Positions 1 through 6,379 are shown, counted from the first letter of the stretch. The stretch is 9,337 nt of DNA from Candidatus Nesterenkonia stercoripullorum (GCA_019114115.1 DXGD01000316.1:1-9337), one strand, 5' to 3'. Made by a program: numbers and translations. The notes: a model not told the origin generated them from the sequence alone.

Positions 1-518
1 ATGATGTGCAGGATGGCGACACCGACGGGGTTATCTAGTCCTACGATACCTGTCAGCTTCACCTGGGACAGCGCCAGCACCGGAAATGGCAGGAACATCG
101 CGCCGAGGAGGTAGAAGAACGAGTACCGGAAGAATTTCCTGTCCCAGTTGCGGGAGATCGCGAACGAGGCCATCGCGGCGAGCAGAATCGTTCCCGCGAC
201 GGCGGCCAGGGTGATCAGGATGGAGATCGTGAAGGCCCGCGGGAAGTTCGTCAGCTCCCAGGCGGTCGTGATGCCTTCGAGGCTCCATGGTGAGGGCAGC
301 GAGAACGCTTCGCCGTCGACTGCTTGCTCGCCGGTCTTGAAGGCCATGGAGATGGTGACGAAGAAGGGGAGCAGCACCGTCAGCGATGCGGCGGCCAGCA
401 GGAGCGTTGTGCCCCAGTTGAAGCGCTTGCCCTCGCGAGCGGCGACGCGCTCACCGGCTCCTCGTTTCTGCCGTGTCAGGCTGGCTGCTCCGCCGGGGGC
501 GGTGGTGGGAAGTGTCAT
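1..518 (-). CDS. Carbohydrate ABC transporter permease, MalG-like (3' end beyond the window)
   Basis: This is the second membrane subunit of a binding-protein-dependent sugar importer. Reading leftward from ATG at 518-516, 172 codons are open to the window edge, so the C-terminal part with the EAA loop is not visible. The N-terminus is polar and basic (MTLPTTAPGG... then KRFNWG). It is followed by a first membrane segment (about residues 38-56, LLLAAASLTVLLPFFVTISM), then the family-typical MAFKTGEQ extracytoplasmic region and LPSPWSLEGITTAWE. A second segment (about 102-124, ISILITLAAVAGTILLAA) is followed by FAISRNWDRK. A third begins at SFFYLLGAMFLPFPVLAL. Its ATG overlaps the TGA of the upstream permease (ATGA), which implies translational coupling. 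A GAGGA ribosome binding site lies 4 nt upstream, inside the preceding gene. The substrate cannot be read from the sequence. Confidence 0.93.
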   Translation of the reverse strand, partial: MTLPTTAPGGAASLTRQKRGAGERVAAREGKRFNWGTTLLLAAASLTVLLPFFVTISMAFKTGEQAVDGEAFSLPSPWSLEGITTAWELTNFPRAFTISILITLAAVAGTILLAAMASFAISRNWDRKFFRYSFFYLLGAMFLPFPVLALSQVKLTGIVGLDNPVGVAILHI

Positions 519-1474
519 CAGATCCTCGCGCTTCCTCGGGTCAGGCGCAGCTGGATGAGCGCGATACCCAGGGTGATCAGGAAGAATATGGTCGAGTTGG
601 CCATCTGGTAGGCGTAGTCGCCGTTCTCGAAGCCGGTGAAGATGGTCATGGCCACCGATCGGGTCGCGGTGCCCGGTCCCCCGTCGGTCAGGCCGACGAT
701 GATCTCGTAGGTGGCCAGGAAGTCCTTGAAGCCGATGATCACGTTGATCAGCACGAATCCGGAGATGAGCGGGAGCGTGATGCTGCGCAGCTGCTTCCAG
801 GGGGAGGCGCCGTCGATGGCGGAGGCCTCGTAGACATCCTTGGGGACGGTCATCAATGCCGCGATGTAGATGAGCATTGCCTGCGGCGTCGCCTGCCAGG
901 CGGTGACCAGGACGATAGCGATCCAGGCCAGGCTCGGGTTCGCCAGGATGGATTCTTCCAGAAAGCCTATTCCCAGGACCCCTGCTGCGGCGGGCAGGGT
1001 GTTGGAGAAGATGAACTGGAAGACGAAGGCGATGATGATGCCGGAGACGACCATCGGCATGACGAAGACCGTGCGCAGTGCCGTCTTCGCCCGGATATGG
1101 CTGGTCAGTCCGATAGCCAGAGCGAGGGCCGCGACATTGACCAGCACCACAGTGGACAGTGCCACACCGATGGTGAAGCCGTAGGAGCTGAGGATGGCGG
1201 GGTCGCTGAACAGCACCAGATAGTTGTTCAGGCCCACGAAGGAAAACTCGCCGAAGCCGATGGAGTCGGTGAAGCTGTAGAAGATGCCGGTCACGGCCGG
1301 CACGGTGATCGCCAGGGTGAACAGCACCAGGGCGGGGATCAGGAACATGAAGTGCGTGCGGTCAACACGTCGTGGACGGGGGTCGCGGCGTGCTGCGCCA
1401 CCCGAGCCGGCGGTGCCCTTGGCCCCGTCGATGGCCGTCGGTGGCCGGGTTGCTGTATCAGTGGTCGTGGTCAT
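518..1474 (-). CDS. Carbohydrate ABC transporter permease, MalF-like
   Basis: First membrane subunit (318 aa) of a CUT1-type sugar ABC importer in the cytoplasmic membrane. A Ser/Thr/Arg-rich cytoplasmic tail of about 40 residues precedes the first hydrophobic segment (about 43-66). Then come FSFVGLNNYLVLFSDP, a typical MalF-family stretch after TM1, and hydrophobic segments at about 101-124, 133-156, 181-208, 236-254 and 294-310. The EAA loop that contacts the ATPase is at about 216-235 (EASAIDGASPWKQLRSITLP), with the conserved EA...DGAs...f..ITLP pattern. TDGGPGTATRS near 263-273 is also typical of this family. The length is normal. GAGGA about 7 nt before ATG 1474 supports the start. It lies 30 bp after the binding-protein gene and overlaps the next permease by 4 bp, so the three genes very probably form one operon. 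Confidence 0.95.
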   Translation of the reverse strand: MTTTTDTATRPPTAIDGAKGTAGSGGAARRDPRPRRVDRTHFMFLIPALVLFTLAITVPAVTGIFYSFTDSIGFGEFSFVGLNNYLVLFSDPAILSSYGFTIGVALSTVVLVNVAALALAIGLTSHIRAKTALRTVFVMPMVVSGIIIAFVFQFIFSNTLPAAAGVLGIGFLEESILANPSLAWIAIVLVTAWQATPQAMLIYIAALMTVPKDVYEASAIDGASPWKQLRSITLPLISGFVLINVIIGFKDFLATYEIIVGLTDGGPGTATRSVAMTIFTGFENGDYAYQMANSTIFFLITLGIALIQLRLTRGSARI

Positions 1475-1504
1475 GGGAAGTCCTCATCAGTTCTGTCCGG
1501 GCCA

Positions 1505-2863
1505 TCAGCGGCGGGCCAGCCGGGCCCAGTCCTCGTCCAGTGTGCGGAGCGTGTTCTCCAGGCTCTGGCCAGTCACGATGCCCTGGGAGTAGTTCTCGAA
1601 GGGGATCGTCAGCGGTATCGCCTTGGAGACGCCCTGGTAGAACGCTGCGCGATCGACGTAGGTCTGGAGGTCCTTGAGGCGAGGGTCCTCGACGTCGGGG
1701 GAGTCCTCGCGAACTCCGAAGGCGAGGTTGTCCTGGTTGTAGGGATCAGCGATGTCAGGGTCCATGAGCCAGCGGGCGAGCTCTCTGGCCTGCTCGGGGT
1801 GGTTCGAGTCCTCGGGGATCCACAGTGCGAGGTCCAGATTCACGCGCACCTTGCGATCCTCGGGGTTCTCCGTCATCGGCAGCGGGAAGATGCCGATGGA
1901 GGCGTCGGGGTTCGCCGTGGCGATGTCGTTGAGCGCCCAGGGGCCCTGGAAGTACATGGCAGCGTCCCCGCGGGCGAAGGCGGCGTTGCCGTCGCCGTAG
2001 TACCTGCTGGCTGCGCCGGGCTGAGAGAACGCGGAGATCTGCAGCATCTTCTCAAGCGGCTCACGGAAGTCCTTGGAGAAGGAGACCTCGGAGTCGGGTC
2101 CGGCGTCTTCGCCTTGGGCGTGGAGCCTTTCGAAGAAGCCTGCGACGTCGATGGCTCCGCCCAGGCTATAGTCCATGATGCCCTGAGCGACCGTCCAGGG
2201 GTCGCCGTAGGTGGAGTAGAGCGGGGTGACGCCGTTCTCCTCGAGGGTTTCGCAGACGTCGATGAACTCGCTGAACGTCGTCGGGACCTCCAGGTCGTGC
2301 TCGGCGAAGATCTCCTCGTTGTACAGCACCGCGGCGGCCATCATCGAGTAGGGGATGACGCTGGTGCGTCCTGGGTAGGTGGGGTACTGATCTACGAGAT
2401 CCTGGATCGAGGGGCGGATGTCGAACTCGTTCACGACGTCGGACACATCGCGCAGCGCGCCGCGTTCCTGGAAGTGCACCATCTCGTAGTTGTAGTTGAG
2501 GCAGCCCAGGTCCGGGGGATTCCCGCGGGCGAAGCCGGCCGAGAGTCCCGAGGCGGTGTCGTGGGAGACGCGGATGCTGCCGCGATTCTCCTCGTTGAAC
2601 TCCGCGAGCAGATCGCCGAAGTAGGGGATGACCTCTGGTTTGGACTGGTGGAACGATATGTCTGCTGTGCCGCCGCCGCCGAGCGATCCGGTGCATCCGC
2701 TCAGCGCTGCCGCCAGGGCCGTGGCGCCGGTGGTGCCGAGCAGCGTGCGCCTGCTCAGGGGGCTTGCCGTCGATGCACTCGACCTCAGCGCACTCGGCGC
2801 CAGTGCACTGGGTCGGGGGGTGTGAGTGGACGGGTGATGACCGCGACGCCGTGCTGAGAACAT
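1505..2863 (-). CDS. Extracellular sugar-binding lipoprotein of an ABC importer (family 1 SBP)
   Basis: Predicted 452-aa substrate-binding lipoprotein that captures a sugar or oligosaccharide outside the membrane and delivers it to the two permeases encoded next. The signal sequence has a twin-arginine-like motif SRRTLLG (about 37-43), a hydrophobic stretch and a lipobox LSGC with the lipidated Cys at 57. A Gly-rich linker and the mature domain follow. Family hallmarks include FNEENRG, IPYSMMAAAVLYNEEIFAEHDL, PTTFSEF, FARGDAAMYFQGPWAL and IGIFPLP. I chose ATG 2863 because GAGGGA lies 5 nt upstream. A GTG nine codons earlier (2890) is in frame but has no such site and would crowd the promoter. 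The n-region is unusually long (about 37 residues) and contains a short repeat. The ligand is unknown: this family is too broad to assign by eye. Confidence 0.93.
   Translation of the reverse strand: MFSARRRGHHPSTHTPRPSALAPSALRSSASTASPLSRRTLLGTTGATALAAALSGCTGSLGGGGTADISFHQSKPEVIPYFGDLLAEFNEENRGSIRVSHDTASGLSAGFARGNPPDLGCLNYNYEMVHFQERGALRDVSDVVNEFDIRPSIQDLVDQYPTYPGRTSVIPYSMMAAAVLYNEEIFAEHDLEVPTTFSEFIDVCETLEENGVTPLYSTYGDPWTVAQGIMDYSLGGAIDVAGFFERLHAQGEDAGPDSEVSFSKDFREPLEKMLQISAFSQPGAASRYYGDGNAAFARGDAAMYFQGPWALNDIATANPDASIGIFPLPMTENPEDRKVRVNLDLALWIPEDSNHPEQARELARWLMDPDIADPYNQDNLAFGVREDSPDVEDPRLKDLQTYVDRAAFYQGVSKAIPLTIPFENYSQGIVTGQSLENTLRTLDEDWARLARR
2768..2812 (-). repeat. Three imperfect 15-bp tandem repeats within the signal-peptide n-region
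   Basis: On the minus strand, residues 18-32 of the binding lipoprotein read PSALA-PSALR-SSAST, encoded by three adjacent 15-bp units sharing the core AGTGCRCTG or AGTGCAT. The third unit is the most diverged. The repeat lengthens the n-region before the twin-arginine-like motif. It could be replication slippage with little function. Confidence 0.5.
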
Positions 2864-2901
2864 CCTGCTCCCTCGTGTGGTGTAGAGCACATGATTTGAT
2901 C

Positions 2902-2931
2902 TTGATTCTAAATATAGCCTCTAAATATAAA
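2902..2931 (+). promoter_or_regulatory. Predicted promoter of the ROK regulator gene
   Basis: TTGATT (2902-2907) and TATAAA (2926-2931) are 18 bp apart, placing the start site near 2938 and leaving a leader of about 49 nt. It overlaps the opposing promoter almost completely, so RNA polymerase probably cannot occupy both at once. That suggests autoregulation by the same repressor. Confidence 0.5.
2907..2929. promoter_or_regulatory. Direct-repeat operator candidate (TCTAAATATA twice, period 13 bp)
   Basis: TCTAAATATA occurs identically at 2907-2916 and 2920-2929, separated by GCC, in an AT-rich island within otherwise GC-rich DNA. ROK repressors are known to bind AT-rich sites in the promoters of adjacent sugar operons, so the neighbouring ROK protein is the obvious candidate ligand. 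That assignment is inference. The repeat covers the -10 of the transporter promoter and the spacer and -10 of the regulator promoter. Confidence 0.5.
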
Positions 2932-2940
2932 GCAGTGCAA
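2911..2940 (-). promoter_or_regulatory. Predicted promoter of the sugar ABC operon
   Basis: On the minus strand, TTGCAC (2940-2935) and TATATT (2916-2911) are separated by 18 bp, close to the sigma-70 consensus for a high-GC actinomycete. The start site would fall near 2904, giving a leader of about 40 nt before ATG 2863. The -10 and spacer lie inside the direct repeat at 2907-2929, so a repressor bound there would block this promoter. Confidence 0.55.
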
Positions 2941-2986
2941 TACTGTTCATTCAGGTCATGCTCGAGTCAGGGAGGTTCAGGAGGTC

Positions 2987-4309
2987 ATGAAGGCGCACAC
3001 GACCACCGTTTCAGCGAGCTCGCCGCAGTTGCTCCGCAAGATGAATGCGCAGCGGGTGCTGGAGCATATGTGGGACGCCGAGCCGACTACGGCCACTGAG
3101 CTGATCCAGGCCACTGGCCTGACCCGTGCCACAGTGCTGGCGCTGTGCCGTGAGCTGACCGAGCAGGGGTGGCTGGAGGTCGTGGAGAATGCGCGGCAAG
3201 CCGGGGTGTATGTGAAGGGGCGTCCCGCACTGCGCTACGCGTTCCGGCACGAGGCGTGCTTCGTGATCGGCGTCGACGCCGGCCAGCACCGCCTCTCAGC
3301 CTCGGTGAATGACTTGCGCGGGTCCAGGATCGGCGCGGCCCAGCGCGTGCTGGATCCGAGGTTTCACGATGCTGATCGTCACACCGGTGACGAGCGCCGC
3401 CAGCAGATCCTCGATGTGGTGCAGGAGGCGCTGCAGGACGCCGCAGTGCCGGAGCGCGCGATTGGCGCTGTGACTCTCGGCGTCCCGGCACCGGTCGATG
3501 TGCACGGTCGTTCACCGACTGGGGTGAATGACTTCTGGGACCGGATGAATTCCGACCTCGCATCGCTGGGGACCCAGCGAGGGTGGGACTGCATGGTGGA
3601 GAACGACGCCAACCTCGCCGCCGTGGCCGAGCTGTCTCGCAATCCAGCCAGCGCCGACTCGTCGTTTGCTGCGCTGCTCTCGGGTGAGCGCATGGGTGCC
3701 GGGATCATGGTGGAGGGGTCGCTGCTGCGCCAGCGTCGCGGCGGAGCCGGTGAGCTCGGAATGCTGGAGCTGGTCACCGGTGTTGAATCGACGCTGGGCC
3801 TGGGGCGCTGGGCCCGCGAGCTGGCTAAGGAGGGCCTGCGCGAGGTCGCGTGCCCAGCCGCAGCGGAGGGGGCCTGCGCTGCCGCGGAGTCACCGTCGTC
3901 GTCGCAGGTTTCAGCGCTGGCGGGGAAGGAGGCGGAGCAGGTGACGGCTCAGGATGTTTTTTCCGCAGCGGACGACGGCGACGCCCTCGCCCTGCAGATC
4001 ATGGACGCTCTGGCCGATCGCCTAGCCCGCGTGTGCGCAGTGCTCACCGGCCTGCTCGACCTGGATCGCATCATCGTCTCCGGTGCCGTGGCTCCTGCCC
4101 TGCACGACGTGGCCAAAGCGGCCAAGGAGAAGCTCCACGCCTATATTCATGCTCCGTGGCTTGAGATCACGGCCTCGGAGCTCGGTGCGGACGCCGTGCG
4201 CGAGGGGGCAGTCGGCAATGCTATCGAGCGAGTGCGGCGCCGAGCGTTCGACGGCGACGCCAGTGCGGTCTGCGCCCGCCCTTCAGAGTCAGAGCCTGCT
4301 CCGGCGTGA
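2987..4309 (+). CDS. ROK-family transcriptional regulator, probable repressor of the adjacent sugar ABC operon
   Basis: 440-aa NagC/XylR-type regulator: an N-terminal winged helix-turn-helix joined to a sugar-kinase-like ROK domain. The HTH spans about residues 14-70 (NAQRVLEHMWDAEPTTATEL, then TGLTRATVLALCRELTEQGW). The ROK fold begins at VIGVDAGQHRLSASVNDLRG (93-112), has TLGVPAPVD (163-171), the ENDANLAAVAE box (205-215) and IMVEGSLLRQRRGGAGELGM (240-259). The usual zinc-site histidine after GELG is Met259, and the CxCGxxGCxE motif normally following it is absent, so this looks like a non-enzymatic ROK with an altered sensor core. A low-complexity Ala/Ser stretch sits at about 287-313. AGGAGG ends 2 nt and GGGAGG 11 nt before ATG 2987. 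Divergence from the transporter operon implies local control by a sugar ligand. Confidence 0.9.
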   Translation: MKAHTTTVSASSPQLLRKMNAQRVLEHMWDAEPTTATELIQATGLTRATVLALCRELTEQGWLEVVENARQAGVYVKGRPALRYAFRHEACFVIGVDAGQHRLSASVNDLRGSRIGAAQRVLDPRFHDADRHTGDERRQQILDVVQEALQDAAVPERAIGAVTLGVPAPVDVHGRSPTGVNDFWDRMNSDLASLGTQRGWDCMVENDANLAAVAELSRNPASADSSFAALLSGERMGAGIMVEGSLLRQRRGGAGELGMLELVTGVESTLGLGRWARELAKEGLREVACPAAAEGACAAAESPSSSQVSALAGKEAEQVTAQDVFSAADDGDALALQIMDALADRLARVCAVLTGLLDLDRIIVSGAVAPALHDVAKAAKEKLHAYIHAPWLEITASELGADAVREGAVGNAIERVRRRAFDGDASAVCARPSESEPAPA

Positions 4310-4413
4310 TGGGCCCTGGGGGTATTCCGGCAGCGATAGCCGCCCGCGCCGATCTCCAGCACCTGCGTGAGCATTTCAGCAAGCCCTAGAAGGTTCTGGG
4401 TTGCAGGCCGGTG
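4310..4413. other. Intergenic 3' region with one weak bulged hairpin
   Basis: The tail-to-tail gap between the ROK gene and the small minus-strand ORF. The only structure seen is CCCTAGAAGGTTCTGGG (4384-4400), a short stem with a bulged T and no good T-tract on either side, so it is a poor terminator candidate. I see no credible gene here. Confidence 0.3.
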
Positions 4414-4599
4414 TCAGCGGCACTGCGGGAAGATCCGGCGGAGTCCTGGGACTGAGCAGATCGCGGGGGAGTCCTCGCCCGAGGCGCTGATGCGGGCTGA
4501 GAAGTCCGGATCATCTGATTCGCCGAACAAGTCAGACATAGTGCGGCGAGGGCCGGGTATGCCGTCCGGATGATTCTCGGGTGCTGGAGTCGTCGTCAT
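4414..4599 (-). CDS. Hypothetical 61-aa protein or gene remnant under a regulated promoter
   Basis: I do not recognise this protein. It starts MTTTPAPENHPDGIPGPRRT, continues MSDLFGESDDPDFSARIS and ends with VPGLRRIFPQCR. It has no signal peptide, no membrane segment and no recognisable domain. The N-terminal half is acidic and Pro-rich; the end is basic. Support for translation comes from upstream: AGGAGG (4611-4606) sits 6 nt before ATG 4599, and a good promoter with tandem operator motifs precedes it. The same frame is open further upstream to 4755 without another ribosome binding site, so 4599 is preferred. Possible readings are a genuine small protein, a leader peptide, or the N-terminal remnant of a lost gene once controlled like the malic enzyme. 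The last fits the disparity between strong signals and a short product, but is inference. Confidence 0.4.
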   Translation of the reverse strand: MTTTPAPENHPDGIPGPRRTMSDLFGESDDPDFSARISASGEDSPAICSVPGLRRIFPQCR

Positions 4600-4636
4600 G
4601 ATGTCCCTCCTAAGGCCTGCGGCGTCGTGAATAGCT

Positions 4637-4670
4637 TCCACAATACGAAATTGATGTTTCGCTATACGAT
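4637..4670. promoter_or_regulatory. Tandem operator pair upstream of the small minus-strand ORF
   Basis: Two 13-bp motif copies, TCCACAATACGAA (4637-4649) and TTCGCTATACGAT (4658-4670), start exactly 21 bp apart. They match the second pair at 4776-4809. Together the four copies give TYCRCWATRCRRW, which is partly palindromic (TTC/TCC against GAA/GGA). The pair begins at the predicted minus-strand start site, a position typical of repression. Two sites two helical turns apart suit cooperative binding of a dimer of dimers, as known for IclR-family regulators. The family assignment is inference. Confidence 0.6.
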
Positions 4671-4677
4671 AACCTTG

Positions 4678-4707
4678 AGTATGCGCCCAGGTGAGACCTT
4701 TCGTCAA
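4678..4707 (-). promoter_or_regulatory. Predicted promoter reading leftward into the small ORF
   Basis: On the minus strand TTGACG (4707-4702) and CATACT (4683-4678) are 18 bp apart. The start site would be near 4671, directly before the operator pair at 4670-4637, with a leader of about 70 nt to ATG 4599. Confidence 0.5.
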
Positions 4708-4747
4708 GACTTCGCGGCTCGGTGGGCGACGGATCGCACACAAGTGC

Positions 4748-4776
4748 TTGATCACAGCGCCGCGCTGGCGTATATT
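4748..4776 (+). promoter_or_regulatory. Predicted promoter of the malic enzyme gene
   Basis: TTGATC (4748-4753) and TATATT (4771-4776) are separated by the optimal 17 bp. The start site would be near 4783, inside the first operator copy, giving a leader of about 100 nt before ATG 4884. Confidence 0.6.
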
Positions 4777-4809
4777 CCACTATACAGACAGTTGTATCCA
4801 CTATGCGGA
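4776..4809. promoter_or_regulatory. Tandem operator pair at the malic enzyme promoter
   Basis: TCCACTATACAGA (4776-4788) and TCCACTATGCGGA (4797-4809) match at 11 of 13 positions and start 21 bp apart. They abut the -10 element and cover the predicted start site, so bound protein should block initiation or early elongation. The second copy ends in GGAAAA, giving a TCC...GGA dyad of the kind seen in IclR-type operators. The same arrangement lies at the divergent promoter, 139 bp away measured from first motif to first motif. Confidence 0.65.
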
Positions 4810-4883
4810 AAACAGGGTGTAGTGCTCTGGAGATCTTCTGCTTCAGGACGTGTCTGAATCACCCCTTACCGAGAGGATCTGAC

Positions 4884-6269
4884 ATGGCTACCCCCAGTCC
4901 CGGGTACTCCATCACCCTGAGAGCGTCGACTCCAGCAAGCTTCACCGTCTCCACTGATATCGCCGCCACGCTGGCGCAGGCAGGAGCAGCTCTGACAGCG
5001 CTGGACGTCATCGAATCCACCCAGAACGGCCTCGTCATCGATGTCACGTGTGACACGAGGAACGCCGATCACGCTGAGGAGATCGCCAAGGCGCTGGGCT
5101 CCATGAAGGACGTGGACGTCGCCAAGGTCTCTGACCGGACGTTCCTGCTGCACCTGGGCGGCAAGATCGAATCCACGCCGACAGTCCCGCTGCGCACCCG
5201 CGATGATCTCTCCCGGGCCTACACCCCGGGAGTGGCGCGAGTGTGCCAGGCCATTGCGAAGGACAAGTCGGATGCCCGGCGGCTGACCATCAAGCGCAAC
5301 ACCGTTGCCGTCGTCACCGATGGCTCGGCGGTGCTCGGGCTGGGCAATATCGGCCCGGAGGCCTCGATGCCGGTCATGGAGGGCAAAGCGGTCCTGTTCA
5401 AGGAATTCGCCGGCGTCGATGCCTGGCCGGTCGCCCTGGACACCCAGGACACCGAGGAGATCATCTCGATCTGCAAGGCCATCGCACCGGCGTATGGCGG
5501 CATCAATCTGGAGGACATCTCTGCACCCCGCTGCTTCGAGATCGAAGCCCGGCTGCGTGATGAGCTCGATATCCCCGTCTTCCATGATGATCAGCACGGC
5601 ACCGCGATCGTGACGCTGGCTGCGCTGCAGAACGCGCTGAAGGTCGTCGGCAAGGACATCGCCGAGGCGCGCATCGTCGTCTCCGGTGTGGGGGCAGCTG
5701 GGCACGCTATCATCCAGCTGCTGCGCACCGCCGGTGCACGGCATATCGTCGCCTGCGGCCGCAACGGGGCGATCGCACCTGGGACGTCGCAGACTGACTC
5801 CCACAAGCAATGGATCTCCGAGAACACGAACGAGGAGGGCTTCAGCGGCACGCTCAAGGAAGCGGTGGTCGGGGCTGACGTGTTCATCGGAGTCTCCGCA
5901 CCCAACCTTCTGGACGGCGACGACGTCGCCCGGATGGCCGAAGGCGCCATCGTCTTCGCGATGTCCAACCCGGACCCAGAGGTTCACCCCCAGGAGGCCG
6001 GACGGACCGCGGCTGTGGTCGCCACCGGGCGCAGCGACTTCCCGAACCAGATCAACAATGTGCTGGCCTTCCCCGGGTTCTTCCGTGGGCTGCTCGACGC
6101 CGGGGCCACTGACATCACCAACGAGATGCTGGTCGCGGCGGCACACGCCATCGCCGACTGCATTCACGAAGGCGAGCTCAACCCTGGCTACATCATCCCC
6201 TCAGTCTTCGACCGGGAAGTGGCGGAGACCGTCGCTGCTGCTGTGGTGGAGGCCGCCAAGGTCGACTAG
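4884..6269 (+). CDS. NAD(P)-dependent malic enzyme with N-terminal ACT domain
   Basis: Cytoplasmic malic enzyme (461 aa) that oxidatively decarboxylates malate to pyruvate and CO2. The first 90 or so residues form an ACT-like regulatory domain (YSITLRAS...VIDVTCDT...DVAKVSDRTFLLHLGGKI). The malic N-domain follows with catalytic Tyr113 (SRAYTPGVA) and Lys168 (VMEGKAVLFK). Metal ligands are in NLEDISAP (E210, D211) and FHDDQHGTA (D235/D236). The Rossmann domain has VVSGVGAAGHA (about 266-275), SNPDPE (361-366) and NNVLAFPG (391-398). I chose ATG 4884, with GAGAGG 7 nt upstream. An in-frame ATG at 4803 lies inside the operator, lacks a ribosome binding site and would add 27 unconserved residues. 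Cofactor preference is unclear by eye. Beside gcl-glxR-hyi it may complete glyoxylate use through malate synthase, which is not in this window. Confidence 0.95.
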   Translation: MATPSPGYSITLRASTPASFTVSTDIAATLAQAGAALTALDVIESTQNGLVIDVTCDTRNADHAEEIAKALGSMKDVDVAKVSDRTFLLHLGGKIESTPTVPLRTRDDLSRAYTPGVARVCQAIAKDKSDARRLTIKRNTVAVVTDGSAVLGLGNIGPEASMPVMEGKAVLFKEFAGVDAWPVALDTQDTEEIISICKAIAPAYGGINLEDISAPRCFEIEARLRDELDIPVFHDDQHGTAIVTLAALQNALKVVGKDIAEARIVVSGVGAAGHAIIQLLRTAGARHIVACGRNGAIAPGTSQTDSHKQWISENTNEEGFSGTLKEAVVGADVFIGVSAPNLLDGDDVARMAEGAIVFAMSNPDPEVHPQEAGRTAAVVATGRSDFPNQINNVLAFPGFFRGLLDAGATDITNEMLVAAAHAIADCIHEGELNPGYIIPSVFDREVAETVAAAVVEAAKVD

Positions 6270-6287
6270 TCGAGTCACTCGAGGTGT

Positions 6288-6346
6288 AGCGGGGCCCTGT
6301 CCGGTCCGCAGCGAGGATGCTGCAGGCCGGGCAGGGCCCCGCTTTT
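6288..6346 (+). terminator. Rho-independent terminator of the malic enzyme gene
   Basis: A perfect 12-bp stem (AGCGGGGCCCTG at 6288-6299 pairing with CAGGGCCCCGCT at 6332-6343) is followed by TTTT. The 32-nt loop can fold further: CCGG pairs with CCGG and GCAGC with GCTGC, giving one long branched hairpin. It starts 19 bp after the stop codon. Confidence 0.85.
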
Positions 6347-6379
6347 CCTCTGTCCTCCCCGTTCTCCCCAGTGCGCGAA

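Noticed and set aside
473..2857. 794-codon plus-strand open frame antisense to the permease and binding-protein genes
   Set aside because: Composition is Gly/Asp/Glu/His/Val-rich, typical of the complement of high-GC coding DNA, with no domain. The opposite strand encodes clear transporter proteins.
4384..4400. Hairpin after the ROK gene as terminator
   Set aside because: Short bulged stem with no T-tract on either strand; not convincing.
4147..4416. The small ORF's frame stays open past its TGA (4414-4416) to about 4147, hinting at read-through or a UGA-decoded residue
   Set aside because: The extension runs antisense into the ROK coding region, has shadow-type composition, and no selenocysteine-type element was seen. 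A single stop in an otherwise open high-GC frame is expected by chance.
4803..4883. N-terminal extension of the malic enzyme from ATG 4803
   Set aside because: The ATG lies within the operator and about 20 nt from the predicted start site, without a ribosome binding site. The added residues are not like the family; GAGAGG supports 4884.
4866..6167. 433-codon minus-strand open frame opposite the malic enzyme
   Set aside because: Antisense shadow of a gene whose catalytic motifs are all intact; no recognisable protein features or start signals.
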